DNA of 64,000 nucleotides from Rhabdophis nuchalis (taxonomy: Eukaryota; Chordata; Lepidosauria; Squamata; Natricidae). Every line of letters starts with the position of its first letter. Positions within the stretch are counted from its first letter, which is position 1. Position numbers and translations under genes: made by a program. Below are positions 13,858-26,088 of the stretch, piece by piece. The stretch covers positions 43,895,110 through 43,959,109 of the forward strand of contig CM077647.1 in assembly GCA_039707465.1 (NCBI GenBank). The letters run 5' to 3'. The notes under the pieces were generated by a model. It did no database searches and was not told where the DNA came from. It was given only the letters and a program-made list of their open reading frames with translations.

Positions 13858-14102
13858 TGATTTTTTATAACTCTTTGTTTCCATGCTAGTTTTACCTCAA
13901 GTCATTGACTTAAGCTATTTATCAGAAAGTCCTTTTAAACCAAAGTAAAGCACTTTAAAGCACTTTAAGTTTAAATAGACGTTTGTGATTGAATAATGGT
14001 TTGTATCTTGCTACCCAACCCAAAAAAACTATTTTTACCCAATTTGGGATATGGTAATTTACCCAGGTTTGGGAAGCACTGAGTTAGGATAGTATTAATA
14101 TC

Positions 14103-14390
14103 CTATGCTGTGACATAATGATAGCTTGGAATTTTGCAGCTGAACTGCACCAATTCATGTTCAAGTCCCAAAGTACATGGAAAGGAACAAGCATGGAAGT
14201 TACTACCTTCCCACCTTCCTATCACTTGTGCAAAGGGGAAAGATGCTTCAACTGTCCTCATTGTTCCTACCAAGAAAGGCTCTTGAAAACCCAAGCATCT
14301 AGGACTTCCTACAAAACTAGACAGTTTCAACAACCTAAGCAGGCTGAAGTGAACATAAGAGATTTTCAAAGAGATAAAAACTGAACACCC
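14103..14390. other. Unexplained GC-richer stretch open on both strands
   Basis: Overlapping 88-codon frames lie here on the two strands. The plus frame includes CFNCPHCSYQ, a zinc-finger-like CxxC pair without the matching histidines. There is no splice context, no repeat signature and no family that I recognise. It may be chance or an old retrocopy fragment. Confidence 0.25.
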
Positions 14391-15247
14391 TCAGTTCTGT
14401 ACTACTATGCAGCAGTCTACTTTGAATTAACACAAGAGAAAGCAGGGGCAGGAAACAAATTTTGCAATCGCTACCAGTTCCAAAGGTTAGGATTGTAAAA
14501 ACACCCACTTATGAAACCAGGGAAAACCAGCTAATTCTTTGGAAGTGGAGTTATAATTTCCAATAGGAACAATGGGTGATTTAAGCCTTCACATATAATA
14601 ATATACCAAATTTTGTCCTCAACACCATTATTTTCCAAATATGAGATTAATTAAACTTGGGAATTCCTCAACCTAGGGAAAATTGCTGCTTTTGTGCTTC
14701 TGGTTTAGAGAAACTGCCTAGCCCTTTTCTATCAAATATGTTAAGATTGGTTGGCATAACTATGACACTTATCAGTTTTATGAGATATAATAATAACTGA
14801 AATATACATTCATATTTTAACATTCTAATTAAGCTACACAGAATGGCACATCACATAATACGACTGCAACATACAAAAGAAAAATGTGTGTACAAAAATA
14901 ATTCTTTAGTATAATATAAAAATATATAACTCATGAAGATATAACAATCCTCTGAGACTCAATTCCAGCTATACAGATAGGTATATGATTATTGAATAAT
15001 AATCATACCTATATGCACTCTAACCAAAGAATACAAAAAAATCCTATTATATTTTCATATCACAAATAATCCTCAATTTATAACTGTTATAACGATTCCT
15101 AAGGAACTGTTTCAAATTTCCAGAATGCACTAGGACTTCTTACACTCTAGATTTGAAATTTCCACATCCAGCTACCCTGCCTTACAATGGTCACATAATC
15201 ACATTTGAGGCACTCTGAAACCAGCCTGCATTTACAGCCATTTATAG

Positions 15248-16034
15248 CAGGGGTCACCAATATTTTGGACCTCTGGTACCACTAAATTCATAATTTTAAA
15301 TCCTGTGGACCAATAATATGATCTGCCTAATGACCGCCTGGGTGGGCATGGCTAGGTGGTCCTGTAACTGGGGTGTGTGGCCAACTCATGTCACTCACAT
15401 CAAGGGGCACCTTGACGGCCTCTACTCACCCCTTCCCTCCCAGTCACTCCTCGCCTGTCAGCTTGGGCACCTTAGGGCCCAATAGGAAACAGTTGTTGAA
15501 TCTAAGCAACCACCATGACAAAGAGCTGGCAAAAACGTTGGCTCAGTTCAAATTGGATCTGACCGAGAAGGAAGCCCAGGAGAATCAACTCACTGAGGAC
15601 CACGAGCATAGGCTTTCCAAGCAGAGGGAAGACCTGTGGGAGTGCAAGGCCAGGAACTGGTGCCTGACAGCTCAGGGGGCTGGATGGTCAGCCAGTTCTA
15701 GGTCATGATGCAATCCCACTGGAACAAAGCCCTCCAGCTCTTCACCACCAGTGGCACTTCCCTCCAGTCTTCACCCAAAACCCTGCACCAAGATGCTGAA
15801 GCAGACTCCAAGTCAGAATTTCTGCCCCCCCCCCTCTGACCTGCACAAAAAGACCCTGAAGAGGGAGACTCTCTGCAGCAACACAAGCATTCATGGTACA
15901 TATCTGGCCCAGGGGCTGTAATTTGAAGACCCCGGATTTAATGCAGTATAAAAATGTGAATACTTTTTCTGTGGACCACCAACATTTTCTCATGGACTAC
16001 CAGTAGTCCATGGACTACCAGTTGTTGACTGCTG
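15248..16034 (+). mobile_element. Non-autonomous hAT element, 787 bp, carrying coding-like sequence; TSD ATTTATAG
   Basis: The termini are CAGGGGTCACCAATATTTTGG and ...CAGTTGTTGACTGCTG, bounded by identical 8-bp repeats ATTTATAG at 15240-15247 and 16035-16042. The interior does not look like a transposase. A plus frame of 111 codons (15373-15708) contains a Glu/Lys/Gln-rich, coiled-coil-like run (LAQFKLDLTEKEAQENQLTE). A second frame after about 15700 reads SHWNKALQLFTTSGTSLQ and further protein-like residues until about 15900. This suggests that the element carries a fragment of a host mRNA or exon, now frameshifted. The donor gene is not identified. Confidence 0.8.
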
Positions 16035-16171
16035 ATTTATAGTATCACATGGTAACATGATCACAATTTACTATTTTTTCTGACAAAAGAAGGACCATTG
16101 CAGATAATACATTTGCTTGCTGACCAATGTTTATTTAATAGTTGTGGTATTGACTTAACAAATTATAATAG

Positions 16172-16596
16172 TAACAGAGTTGGAAGGGACCTTGGAGGTC
16201 TTCTAGTCCAATCCCTGCCTAGGCAAGAAACCCTACACCACTTCAGACAAATGGTTATTCAATATCTTCTTACAAAATTCCAGTGTGCACTCACAACCTC
16301 TGGAGACAAGTTGTTCCACTGATTAATTGTTCTATCAGGAAATTTCTCCTTAGTTCTGAGTCGCTTCTCTCCTTGATTAGTTTATCCATCATTTCTTGTT
16401 CTACCCTCAGGTGCCTTGGAGAATAGCTGGACTCCCTCTTCTTTGTGGCAACCCTAAGATATTGGAATATTGTTATCATGTCCTTCTGGTCCTTCTTTTT
16501 ATTAAACTAGACATACTCAGTTCCTGCAACCATTCTTCATATGTTTTCGCCTCCAATCCCCTAATCTTCTTTGTTGCTCTTCTCTGCAGTGATTCA
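16172..16596 (-). mobile_element. CR1 LINE 3' fragment
   Basis: In plus orientation it starts agagttggaagggaccttgg and continues through the complement of the CR1 ORF2 tail to ttgctcttctctgcagtg. It is the same segment as the CR1 3' region at 25660-26060, with several small deletions. It is 5'-truncated. Confidence 0.85.
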
Positions 16597-17650
16597 CTTA
16601 ATTGACACCAAAAAAATAGTCATGAAATCAGGTACAGTTACATTTTGACCTATTTAATGAATGGTGCAACTTACAACAATCAGTCAGGACTCAATTATAG
16701 TAAGTCAAGAATTATCTGTATATATATATTTACAGCCGACACACCCCACAGAATTATTGAGGGAAAATAGGAAGCAAGAATGTTAAGTATGTTTGCTGTA
16801 AAATATATATTTTACAAAAAGGCAAAGTAAAAATAACTTTAAGAACAACAGTTTTGAATGACTTCTTATAGTTAAAAAATATATAAATATTTCGAATATA
16901 ATTTAGCTAGTACAGTAAAATAATTCATCTTACTTCTCTTATTTTTAATGTTTCTTCTGGATATCATTTGATTTACTGTCACGTAAAAGCTCCCATCAGT
17001 TACGAGACTATACTGTCATTTTATTCTTAAAACATGTATGTATCACTTGTATTGTACAAGAATGTCAAAAGAAAATCTTTATCTAGTACAAAATTAATAT
17101 GATGTCCAGGTTTCTAGTAATTCACATTCTTATTTTATTCTGGGATAATATATTAAATATAAAGAATTAAATATATTGACAGAAGTTTAAAATAACTGCA
17201 GTGAAGATAGAAAGCTTGTAGCTAAGCCAAAATTTATAGTTATGAGGATTGGAAGGTTTTTAGCCTATTATCAAGAGAGGAGTTTAGTGACTGAGTAGAA
17301 TTGAATGGTATTAAATCACAACAATTAAAATTCCTATCTGATTATACATTTATATAGCAATATATTAAATCTTCTAAAACTACATTTAACTTTGTCATAC
17401 ATACTTTACTGCCACATTGCAGTATAAACCTGACAGTGAACACAAGTTGATTTCTGTTCTTCGGAAGTAGTAATACAAATGAGGATCTTTTTCTACATGA
17501 ATCTCAGTAAGTTCTAAGAAGTTTTTAAACTGTCCAAGAGAAGATTTATTGATCATTATAATTTTTCTTGTTCTATTATTAACATGATTATTTTTATTTA
17601 CTTATAATTATTCCATGCTAGTATTTTCTATTCTGTGACAGATAGATATG

Positions 17651-17677
17651 GGATGGATGGATGGATGGATGGATGGA
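17651..17677. repeat. (GGAT)n microsatellite
   Basis: Six to seven GGAT units, followed by an impure GA-rich tract to about 17727. Confidence 0.9.
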
Positions 17678-17857
17678 GAGGGAGAGGAAGGGAGGAAGGG
17701 AAGGGGACAGAGAGAGAAAGAGAGGGGGGCTGAGATGTATAGATAATGCAGCAGATTCTTTAATACCAAAGGATAAGAAATTGCTTCTCCTATCTCTAAA
17801 AAAGTGATAAACAAAAGAAAATTATGCTATTCTATTCAGAGGATGAATACCTTAGAT

Positions 17858-18919
17858 CCATGATGGCGAATCTATGGCACGGGTGCCACAGATGGCACGT
17901 GGAGCCATTTCTTAGGGCATGCGAGGCATTGCTCTGTCAGCTCCAGTGCGTCTGTGTGCACTGGCCAGCTGATTTAGGCCTTCTTCTGAAGCCTCTGGAG
18001 CCTGGGGAAGATGAAAAAAGTACGCCAAAAGCAGGGGGTCGTGCACATAGCATTATGGGTGTGGCACACCCACGCACGACCCCCTGCGCTTCCCCCAGTT
18101 CTCTAGAAGACCATATGACAGCCGTGGCCAGGGGGGCTTTTTATCAGGTTCGCCTGATATGCCAGTTGCACCCCTTTCTGAATCGTGACGCTTTATGCAC
18201 GGTCATTCAAGCCCTCGTCATTTCCCATCTGGACTACTGCAACACTGTCTACATGGGGCTTCCCTTGAGGTGCACCCAGAGACTCCAATTAGTTCAGAAT
18301 GCAGCCGTGTGGGGGATTCTGGGAGCGTCCAGATGCTCCTGCATGACACCTCTCCTGCGTGAGCTACACTGGCTGCCTGTGGCTTTCCAGGTGTGCTTCA
18401 AGGTATTAATAACCATCTTCAAAGCGCTCCATGGCAAGGGACCTGGCTATCTGCAAGACCGCCTCCTGCTACCAAACACCTCCCACCAACCAGTCCGCTC
18501 CCACAGAGAGAGCCTCCTCAGGGTACCGTCGGCCAGCCAATGCCTGCCGGCGAGCCCCAGGGGGAGAATCTTCTCTGTGGCAGCTCCTGCCCTCTGGAAT
18601 GACCTACCCCCTGACCTACGGACAACCACAGACCTGCGCCAGTTCCGTCGGGCCTTAAAGACCTATGTGTTTCGTGCGGCTGGCCTGGTGTAGTTTTTAA
18701 ATTGTTTTAGTTTTTAAATTGGTTTTAGTAAGGGTTTTTTAACAGGATTTAGATCGGGCCAATCTATTTAATATATTTTTAATTGTATTTTTAATTGTAT
18801 TTTATGCTTTATATTATTGATCTTATTATTGCCTGTACACCGCCCTGAGTCCTGCAAGGGAGAAGGGCGGTCTAAAAATTTAATAAATCCTAAACCCTAA
18901 AAAAGGTTAGCCATCACTG
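17858..18919. mobile_element. hAT-type MITE containing an L2 insertion; TSD CCTTAGAT
   Basis: The left end is CCATGATGGCGAATCTATGG and the right end AAAAAAGGTTAGCCATCACTG, forming inverted termini (ATGGCGAA / TTAGCCAT). Identical 8-bp direct repeats CCTTAGAT flank it at 17850-17857 and 18920-18927. A second, uninterrupted copy is at 33532-33872. Here the right-central part is replaced by an 800-bp L2 fragment, and the large plus frame at 17824-18693 fuses MITE and L2 sequence artificially. Confidence 0.9.
18098..18898 (+). mobile_element. L2-clade LINE fragment nested in hAT MITE
   Basis: From about 18098 the plus strand encodes the end of an L2 reverse transcriptase ORF: LEDHMTAVARGAFYQVRLI, then SHLDYCNTVYMGLPL, LRELHWLPV, RSHRESLLRVPS and LWNDLPPDLR. 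The final residues are FRAAGLV, then a stop at about 18691. A 3' UTR with the cctgagtcctgcaagggaga hairpin follows. Within 18098-18690 the frame is open, so this is a fairly young copy. It is 5'-truncated. Confidence 0.9.
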
Positions 18920-18927
18920 CCTTAGAT

Positions 18928-19027
18928 CAAGGCTGTCATGCTCTAGCCATGCCCACACCCAGGTTTAGCAAAGGGGGAGAGTTCCAATACATGATGGCGC
19001 TGTGACAACGCAAGTTTGACACCCCTG
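18928..19027. mobile_element. hAT-type MITE remnant, 100 bp, no clear TSD
   Basis: The right end TTTGACACCCCTG is the reverse complement of the CAGGGGTGTCAAA terminus seen at 10634. The left end (caaggctgtcatg) matches that family's other end. It lies directly against the target duplication of the preceding MITE. No matching 8-mer pair remains. Confidence 0.6.
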
Positions 19028-19492
19028 CCACCTCTGAATATTAAATACTGAAGACAGGAAGGCAAACATTTTCTGTACTGTAGAAATTTGTAGATTTGTA
19101 ATAATAAAGACATAATACAAACCAACCAACAAAATATACAGTTCAAATACTAGTTGGCTTTCCTCACTGGATTGTAATTCAACAAGTACTAGAAATTGCT
19201 GACTAACTGTAATTAGCACTTTAGTACATCCTGGCAAATAATCTGTAATAAATTATTTATATATTAAAAAAGATTTAGACTCCTTCATACTCCTAATCCT
19301 ATATATAGCATTGCATTAGAAAAAAACATCAGACATTGTCCATGATTTTATACCCAGACCATTTTTGGTATCATATTAAATTCTTTCATAGCAATGTTCC
19401 TGAGTTTCATACTGGAGTCTTTTCCAGTTCTATCCAGAGATTATTGGAACTGGAGGTGGAGTATTTTGCATACAAAGCATGTGCTTATCATT

Positions 19493-19567
19493 CATACATA
19501 CATACATACATACATACATACATACATACATACATACATACATACATACATACATACATACATACAT
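19493..19567. repeat. (CATA)n microsatellite
   Basis: About 18 uninterrupted CATA units. The Tyr-Ile-His-Thr reading frames over it are artefacts. Confidence 0.97.
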
Positions 19568-20017
19568 TTCTTTTTCTATGTCACCAGGAGAGTTAACAAC
19601 TGGTATAGGAAAGGAATAGGCAGACTAATATATGTCATCAATTACCTGTCCATTAAAGGGTATATTTAACAAATGTACTTCAATAGCATTCCTCTAAAAA
19701 ATCTGAATATTTACTAACATGACAGTTAAGAGGTGTTAATGAATGATTCATCCTTGATATTTGTATAGGCACCACTAATTTAGTGCTACAGCTCTTCATA
19801 CAAACCATTACAAACAGTGTGATTATATTGCTCATGCAAGAACAGGTGGAAGAGCTTGAGAAAATAATTTTATTTTGACTATGTAAATACATTTATGCAA
19901 ATTGTGTTATCTACGTATTTCTTTTGCTAAGAAAAAATGAATTATTTGCATTCAGCCATCCCTCATTCTAAACATCAACTCCAAATAGTTATTTTGAATA
20001 GAAAAAAACCCAAATTA

Positions 20018-20266
<249 letters not shown>

Positions 20267-21611
20267 TCACCATTAATACATGAAAGATACATTTAACCTA
20301 AGCCAGGCATTAACACCTATCTGTACCCACTGGTTCTACTTTAATGACTTGCCACCATTTCAGCAGTGAGGGCACTGTTGGATAGCTGAGTTGGGAATCA
20401 GATATTGCACTGCAAAACATAAAACAAAGCAACTAGCCCACCACAAATTTTATTAATAATCACTTGGCTCCCTGTTTATTGCTGAATAATTGCAAAATAA
20501 TTGTATATTTTCTTAATTGCCCAATGCACAGTAAGTGCAATGTAGCAGTAAGTGGGTGAAGAAGTGGTAGCAGTGGTGAAGCAAACAATATCAAAGGAAA
20601 GTTCATTAATGGCATTATGTTAAGAAATACTCAATTATTATTCCAAGATAAGGTTTCAGGGGGGAAAAATGTCAGGGACTTTGATTCAATGGATTTCGGT
20701 ATATCAATAACCTGACTTGGACAACTTAGTCATTGGTCATAAGGTCCTACCTTTCGGAACATTTATACGCAATACAAAAAGAAAGGCCCAATCAATAGAA
20801 TATTATAGCTGGATTAATATGATACTATTTCATGTTAATTTTAAAATATATTTATGCATCAATAAATCTAAACTATTTGAATGTAGAAATACACCTTCGG
20901 TCAGTTTCTCATCACTGGAATGTGTTGTGTTGGCCAACACATGTTTGCAAACTGACCAATATTTATGTGTTTGTGGACTGTATATGTATATAATTTTTGA
21001 TAGCCAGATAGCCAGCTTTCCCAGTCTTTGGAACCTAACCCTAACTCTATTATTTCTGTTTATCCCAAGTTATGAATGTCTTTAATATTTTATTTTATTT
21101 CTGTTATACAAAAGATACAGATAGCTTTATTTCTGCAATGTTATATATTTATTTTCTCAGTGCTCCCAATGTTACGATACCAGCAATTCCTACCAGTCAG
21201 GTAGTATACAAGATTTGCTTGCCTCTTGATAGATATCAACTGGCACCTCTTTATTCATGCTTATACGTCTTACAATATCTTTCTTCTATTCTATTTTTAA
21301 TGGAAGCAGATATCTTTTGTGTGTGGAAATGCAGGAAGCTTACATAATCCTATACTACTTCTTTTTCACAATAATTTTAACAGTATGTATGTGAATATGT
21401 GCATTTGCATATGTATATTGAAATGAATACTTCTGTCTGTATATTAACTATATATTAGTCTTTCTAACAGCTTATTTAATGTCATAATAGGAATCTGGAG
21501 AGACAAAGTTTCTATCAATGACACTTTCTATATAATGTTAGAGAGGCTGGCTATAGTGTCTCTCTTGTTCTATCTCTATGCAGAATTATGGGTATTATGA
21601 GAAGGAGGCTG

Positions 21612-21754
21612 TGTGTGTGTGTGTGTGGGTGGGTGTGTGTGTGTGTGTGTGTGGAGAGAGAGAGAGAGGGAGGGAGGGAGGGAGAGAAGGAGGGAGGGAG
21701 GAAGAGAAATATGCGGATATACACACACACCCGCCCGCCCACACACACACTCAT
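21612..21754. repeat. Compound GT / GGGA / CA simple-repeat cluster
   Basis: A (GT)n run with GGGT interruptions passes into (GA)n and (GGGA)n, then into CACA with CCCG inserts. Reading frames here on both strands are repeat translations. Confidence 0.93.
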
Positions 21755-22009
21755 CAGAGGTAGGTTTTTACCAGTTCGCACTGGTTCAGGCAAACCGGTA
21801 GTGGTAATTTGGCTACAGAACCAGCAGCAACATGGGCTGGCCATGCCCCCAAACCAGTTCCCCGATTACCACTGTCATTGCTGGCATGTTTTTTAGTAGT
21901 TTTTCATGTTCTTCACGCATGTGCAGAACAATTTACAGTGAACTGTGCACATTTGTGCAAAGCATACACAAAATGAATTGGTAGCAACACCGGTGGGAAA
22001 CCACCCCTG
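21755..22009. mobile_element. hAT-type MITE, about 255 bp
   Basis: The termini CAGAGGTAGGTTTTTACCAG and ...GGTGGGAAACCACCCCTG form an imperfect inverted repeat. The inner motifs accggtagtggtaatt and aacaccggtggg are also repeat-like. The left end abuts a CA microsatellite and no intact 8-bp duplication is visible. Confidence 0.7.
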
Positions 22010-23613
22010 ATACAGACACTTACAGATACATACATAAATGCAGCTGCTATCATTATTTCCATTCCCTAGAGTAAATCACTGTCAGGATCATCCTAAGAAC
22101 AACATAGTCATAGAACTATAATTTGTGTATTGCTTACAGATAAGAAACAGAATCTTGTCAGACAAAACCTATATTACTCTCACCCTGATGGATATATCCT
22201 GGGAGATTCTAGGGAGCAGCTATCCTAACTCTCTTCACCTATTTCTAATCCATTTCTGGGCTATGTTCTCCTTGGTCTTGTTCCTTCTCCTTATAATGTG
22301 CTCCCAGCTTCTGGGGAAACTGCCACTTCAGTGTAATCCATCAAACCACTTCCCTTTTCATAGACACAATTCATGATAACTATATCTGGAGCTAAATAAG
22401 CGTTTAAAATAACTATTTTATTTTGACATAGAAAACTGTTCCTAAAAAAATAAATAAAAAGACCCAGTGGAGAAGAGCAGCTGGATCTTTTCCCTATACA
22501 TTCTACTGACTCCTATTTTGCACACACAATCTATTTGCAGGAAGTTGTGTATTCAGCAACAAATTTTTGTAGCACTCTTTGTATTTTTATTCATAGCATT
22601 GTTGATGGAAATAACAGAAAAAGAAAAATAAGAAAGAAGCACGACATTCCGTTTGAATTTTTTTCCAATGCTAAATAACAATTACTTCTTCAGCAATGAG
22701 ACATAAATATTCTAAGTTCTCAGCAAGGAAACATTTTGTTTTACAGATATTTTTATTTCAACTATAACAACAATCCTTTACCATTAAGCAGGCTTCCAGT
22801 TACATGATTCAATGAAAACATACAGCAGCCTTCACACCATTATTGGGCATAGCCTGACAATCTCTATTGTGTTACCAATTTTTTTTATTGTATTTAACAA
22901 TATTGTTTCAATTGAATGCATGTACACAATGGTGTGTTGCTTGAACGGTGGAGGGAAAAAAACAGACTTAGTACATTGTTTCTTATTATAAGATGCTAAA
23001 TTAGAATTGCTAAGCAACATACTCAGCAGCAATGGAGTAAGTTCAGTTATGCTAAAGGTTATTTGTTTAATAATTTATAAACCATGCAAAAAGTCTGTGT
23101 CACCGAGAAGGGAAAATTACTTACCAGCATAAAAAATTGTTGTTATCCCTTCTGCTCTCCAATCCTATGAAAAGTTTCAGAGAGAAAAAAATCAGTCTTA
23201 TGACATTAATTACCATAGGAAAGGAGGCAAAGAATGGTGAAATATTTTTTTCTAGGATTAACAGTGGACTTGCAAAGTGATTGAGCCCTAATCCAGATTG
23301 AATAGTCCATAAAAAAAGAAATTATGGGATTTCAGTAATAGCATCAGAAAACATGGGTTGAAAAACAATTGAATTATCATTTATTATGTGGCTCCAATTT
23401 CTTCTATTCTGCAGAAGATTCCAGACAATCAAGGAACACAGAAAGATGTTCCAGAGAAGAGTTTAAGGAATACAACGAAGAATGCTGGTTTCGGTTGTTC
23501 ATATACACTAGTGGTAAAACAGTGTGTACCACAGATAAATATAATTTTGTCATAGGTCAAAATTTGATATTGTCATAGGTCTATACTACAGGCCACCCAA
23601 CCAAGCAGAGGAA

Positions 23614-25806
23614 GTGGATGAACTTTTTGCTAACCAGCTAACTAAGGTATGTAGGAAGCACACTACAATAGTAATGGGAGATTTTAACTACTCTGACATC
23701 AATTTGGAAACAAACTCTGCACCAAGTGGAAGATCCAACAGGTTCCTAACAAACCTAGCAGACAACTTTGTTTCCCAAAAGGTAGAGAAGGGAACAAGGG
23801 GATCAGCAATATTGGACTTAATTCTCACTAACAGAGAGGAAATGATAGAAGGTGTAGAAGCTACAGGAACTTTGGGAGCAAGCGATCATGAAATACTGGA
23901 ATTCAACATTATGCAAACAAAAGTAGTAGAACAAAGTCAAATTAGAGTCTTAGACTTTAAGATAGCTAATTTCAATAAACTTAGAGAGAGCTTGGGAAGG
24001 ATTCCATGGTTGAGAATCCTCAAGGGGAAAACAATTCAAGAAGCTTGAGAAATTTTGAAAAATGAGATTATAAAAGCCCAGTCCAGCGCAATACCAATGA
24101 AGAAGAAAAATAACAGTTCCCAAAAGAAACCAGCATGGCTGCATAAAGAACTCTCTGACAAATTGAAAGACAAAAAGGATAAATATAAAAAGTGGAAAGA
24201 GGGGGACCTAACTAAGGCAAAATATCAGCAAATAGCCCGAGCCTGTAAAGATGAAGTGAGGAAAGCTAAGGCTTGCAATGAAGAAAGGCTTGCCAAAAAA
24301 GTAAAAAATAACAAAAAAAGCTTCTTCCAACATGTTAAAAACAAGAAAAAGGTTAAGGAAACAATTGGTCCACTGCTGGGAGAAAATGGCAAGAAGATGA
24401 TAAGCAACAGGGAGAAAGCAGAACTATTTAACTCTTTTTTTGCATCTGTCTTTACACAAAGGGATAAAACAGTCCAACCAATCAAAAACAGCACCACAAA
24501 AATCAGATTAGGAACACAAGTTGAAATAGGGAAGAAAATGGTAAGTGAGCATCTGTCTGCCCTGGACGAGTTCAAATCACCAGGACCGGATGGATTACAC
24601 CCCAGGGTTCTGAAGGAACTGGCAGATGAGATCTCAGAACCACTGAACTATATCTTTCAGAGATCCTGGAGCACCGGGGAACTGCCAGAAGACTGGAAAA
24701 GAGCTGATGTGGTTCCCATCTTCAAAAAAGGAAAAAAAATAGATCCAGGAAACTATAGACCAATCAGCCTGACCTCAATACCAGGAAAGATTCTGGAAAA
24801 GATAATTAAGCAACAAATAAGTGAACACCTAGAAGCAAACAAAGTAATAGCCAAAAGCCAACATGGGTTTGTCAAAAACAGATCATGCCAGACTAATCTA
24901 ATTGCATTCTTTGACAAAGTGACAAAATTAGTGGACCAGAGGAATGCTGTCGATATAATTTACTTGGACTTCAGTAAGGCATTTGATAAAGTAGACCATA
25001 ACCTACTATTAGATAAAGTAGAAAAATGTGGGTTAGACAGCATCACCACCAAATGGATTCGCAACTGGCTGACCAACCGCACTCAACGTGTAGTCCTCAA
25101 TGGAACTGCATCTACATGGAAGGAAGTATGCAGTGGAGTCCCCCAAGGCTCTGTTTTAGGCCCAGTACTCTTCAACATCTTCATCAATGATTTGGATGAG
25201 GGGATAAATGGGGAACTCATCAAATTCGCAGACGACACCAAGCTGGCAGGAATAGCCAACACTTCAGAAGATAGGCTTAAGATACAGAAGGATCTTGACA
25301 AACTTGAACATTGGGCACTATCTAATAAAATGAAATTCAATTGTGAAAAAAGTAAGGTTCTACATTTAGGCAAGAAAAACAAAATGCACAGATACAGTAT
25401 AGGTGGTACCTTGCTCAATAGTAGCAATAGTAGCAATAGGGATCTTGGAATCCTAGTGGACAACCATTTAAATATGAGCCAGCAGTGTGCAGCAGCTGCC
25501 AAAAAAGCCAACACAGTTCTAGGCTGCATAAGCAGAGGGATAGAATCTAGATCACATGAAGTGTTAATGCCACTGTATAGTGCCTTGGTAAGGCCACACT
25601 TGGAATACTGCATACAGTTTTGGTCGCCACGATGTAGAAAAGACGTGGAGACTCTGGAAAGAGTGCAGAGAAGAGCAACCAAGATGATTAGGGGACTGGA
25701 GACTAAAACATATGAAGAACGGTTGCAGGAGCTGGGTATGTCTAGTTTGATGAAGAGAAGAACCAGGGGAGACATGATAGCAGTGTTCCAATATCTCAGA
25801 GGGTGA
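23614..25806 (+). pseudogene. CR1 ORF2 (endonuclease-reverse transcriptase) with in-frame stop codons
   Basis: ORF2 of the CR1 element encodes an apurinic-like endonuclease followed by a reverse transcriptase of the Jockey/CR1 group, used for target-primed reverse transcription. Residues 23614-24048 hold the C-terminal third of the endonuclease. 24055-25806 is a 583-codon open stretch with an RT finger-palm region (NYRPISL, SQHGFVKNRSC, DFSKAFD, FADDTKLAG). The two parts are in the same frame, separated by one TGA and a small deletion relative to the copy at 37446-37907. After 25806 the frame continues through HKEEGVKLFSKAL to SLPPEVVNAPTL and a natural stop near 26030. The missing N-terminus reflects 5' truncation. 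Confidence 0.93.
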
Positions 25807-26088
25807 CACAAAGAAGAGGGAGTCAAACTATTCTCCAAGGCACTTGGGGGCAGGACAAGAAGCAAAGGGTGGAAACTAATCAAGGAGAGAAGCAACTTAG
25901 AGCTAAGGAGAAATTTCCTGACAGTTAGAACAATTAACCAGTGGAACAGCTTGCCTCCAGAAGTTGTGAATGCCCCAACCCTGGAAGTCTTTAAAAAGAT
26001 GTTAGAGAGCCATTTGTCTGAAATGGTATAAAGTTCCTGCCCACGCAGGGGGTTGGACTAGAAGACCTACAAGGTCCCTTCCAACTCT

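Larger units (their letters stand above)
15064..16718. mobile_element. Old MITE split by a hAT element and a CR1 fragment
   Basis: Three pieces resemble one MITE of the 48895 family: 15064-15239 (aatcctcaatttataactg), 16043-16078 and 16612-16718 (tgcaacttacaacaatcagt). Two later insertions separate them: the hAT element at 15248-16034 and a CR1 3' end at 16172-16596. The order of events is inferred from the nesting. Confidence 0.45.

Noticed and set aside
17824..18693. 289-codon plus frame as a host gene
   Set aside because: Its first third is hAT MITE sequence and the rest is the L2 ORF2 tail.
19336..19669. Overlapping reading frames of 86-91 codons with Tyr-Ile-His-Thr repeats
   Set aside because: They translate a (CATA)n microsatellite and have no other coding signal.
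20717..21347. Two adjacent plus frames of 122 and 91 codons
   Set aside because: Hydrophobic, AT-driven composition, no motif, inside an intron on the strand opposite to DGKB.
25083..25895. 270-codon minus frame
   Set aside because: It is the antisense shadow of the CR1 reverse transcriptase.
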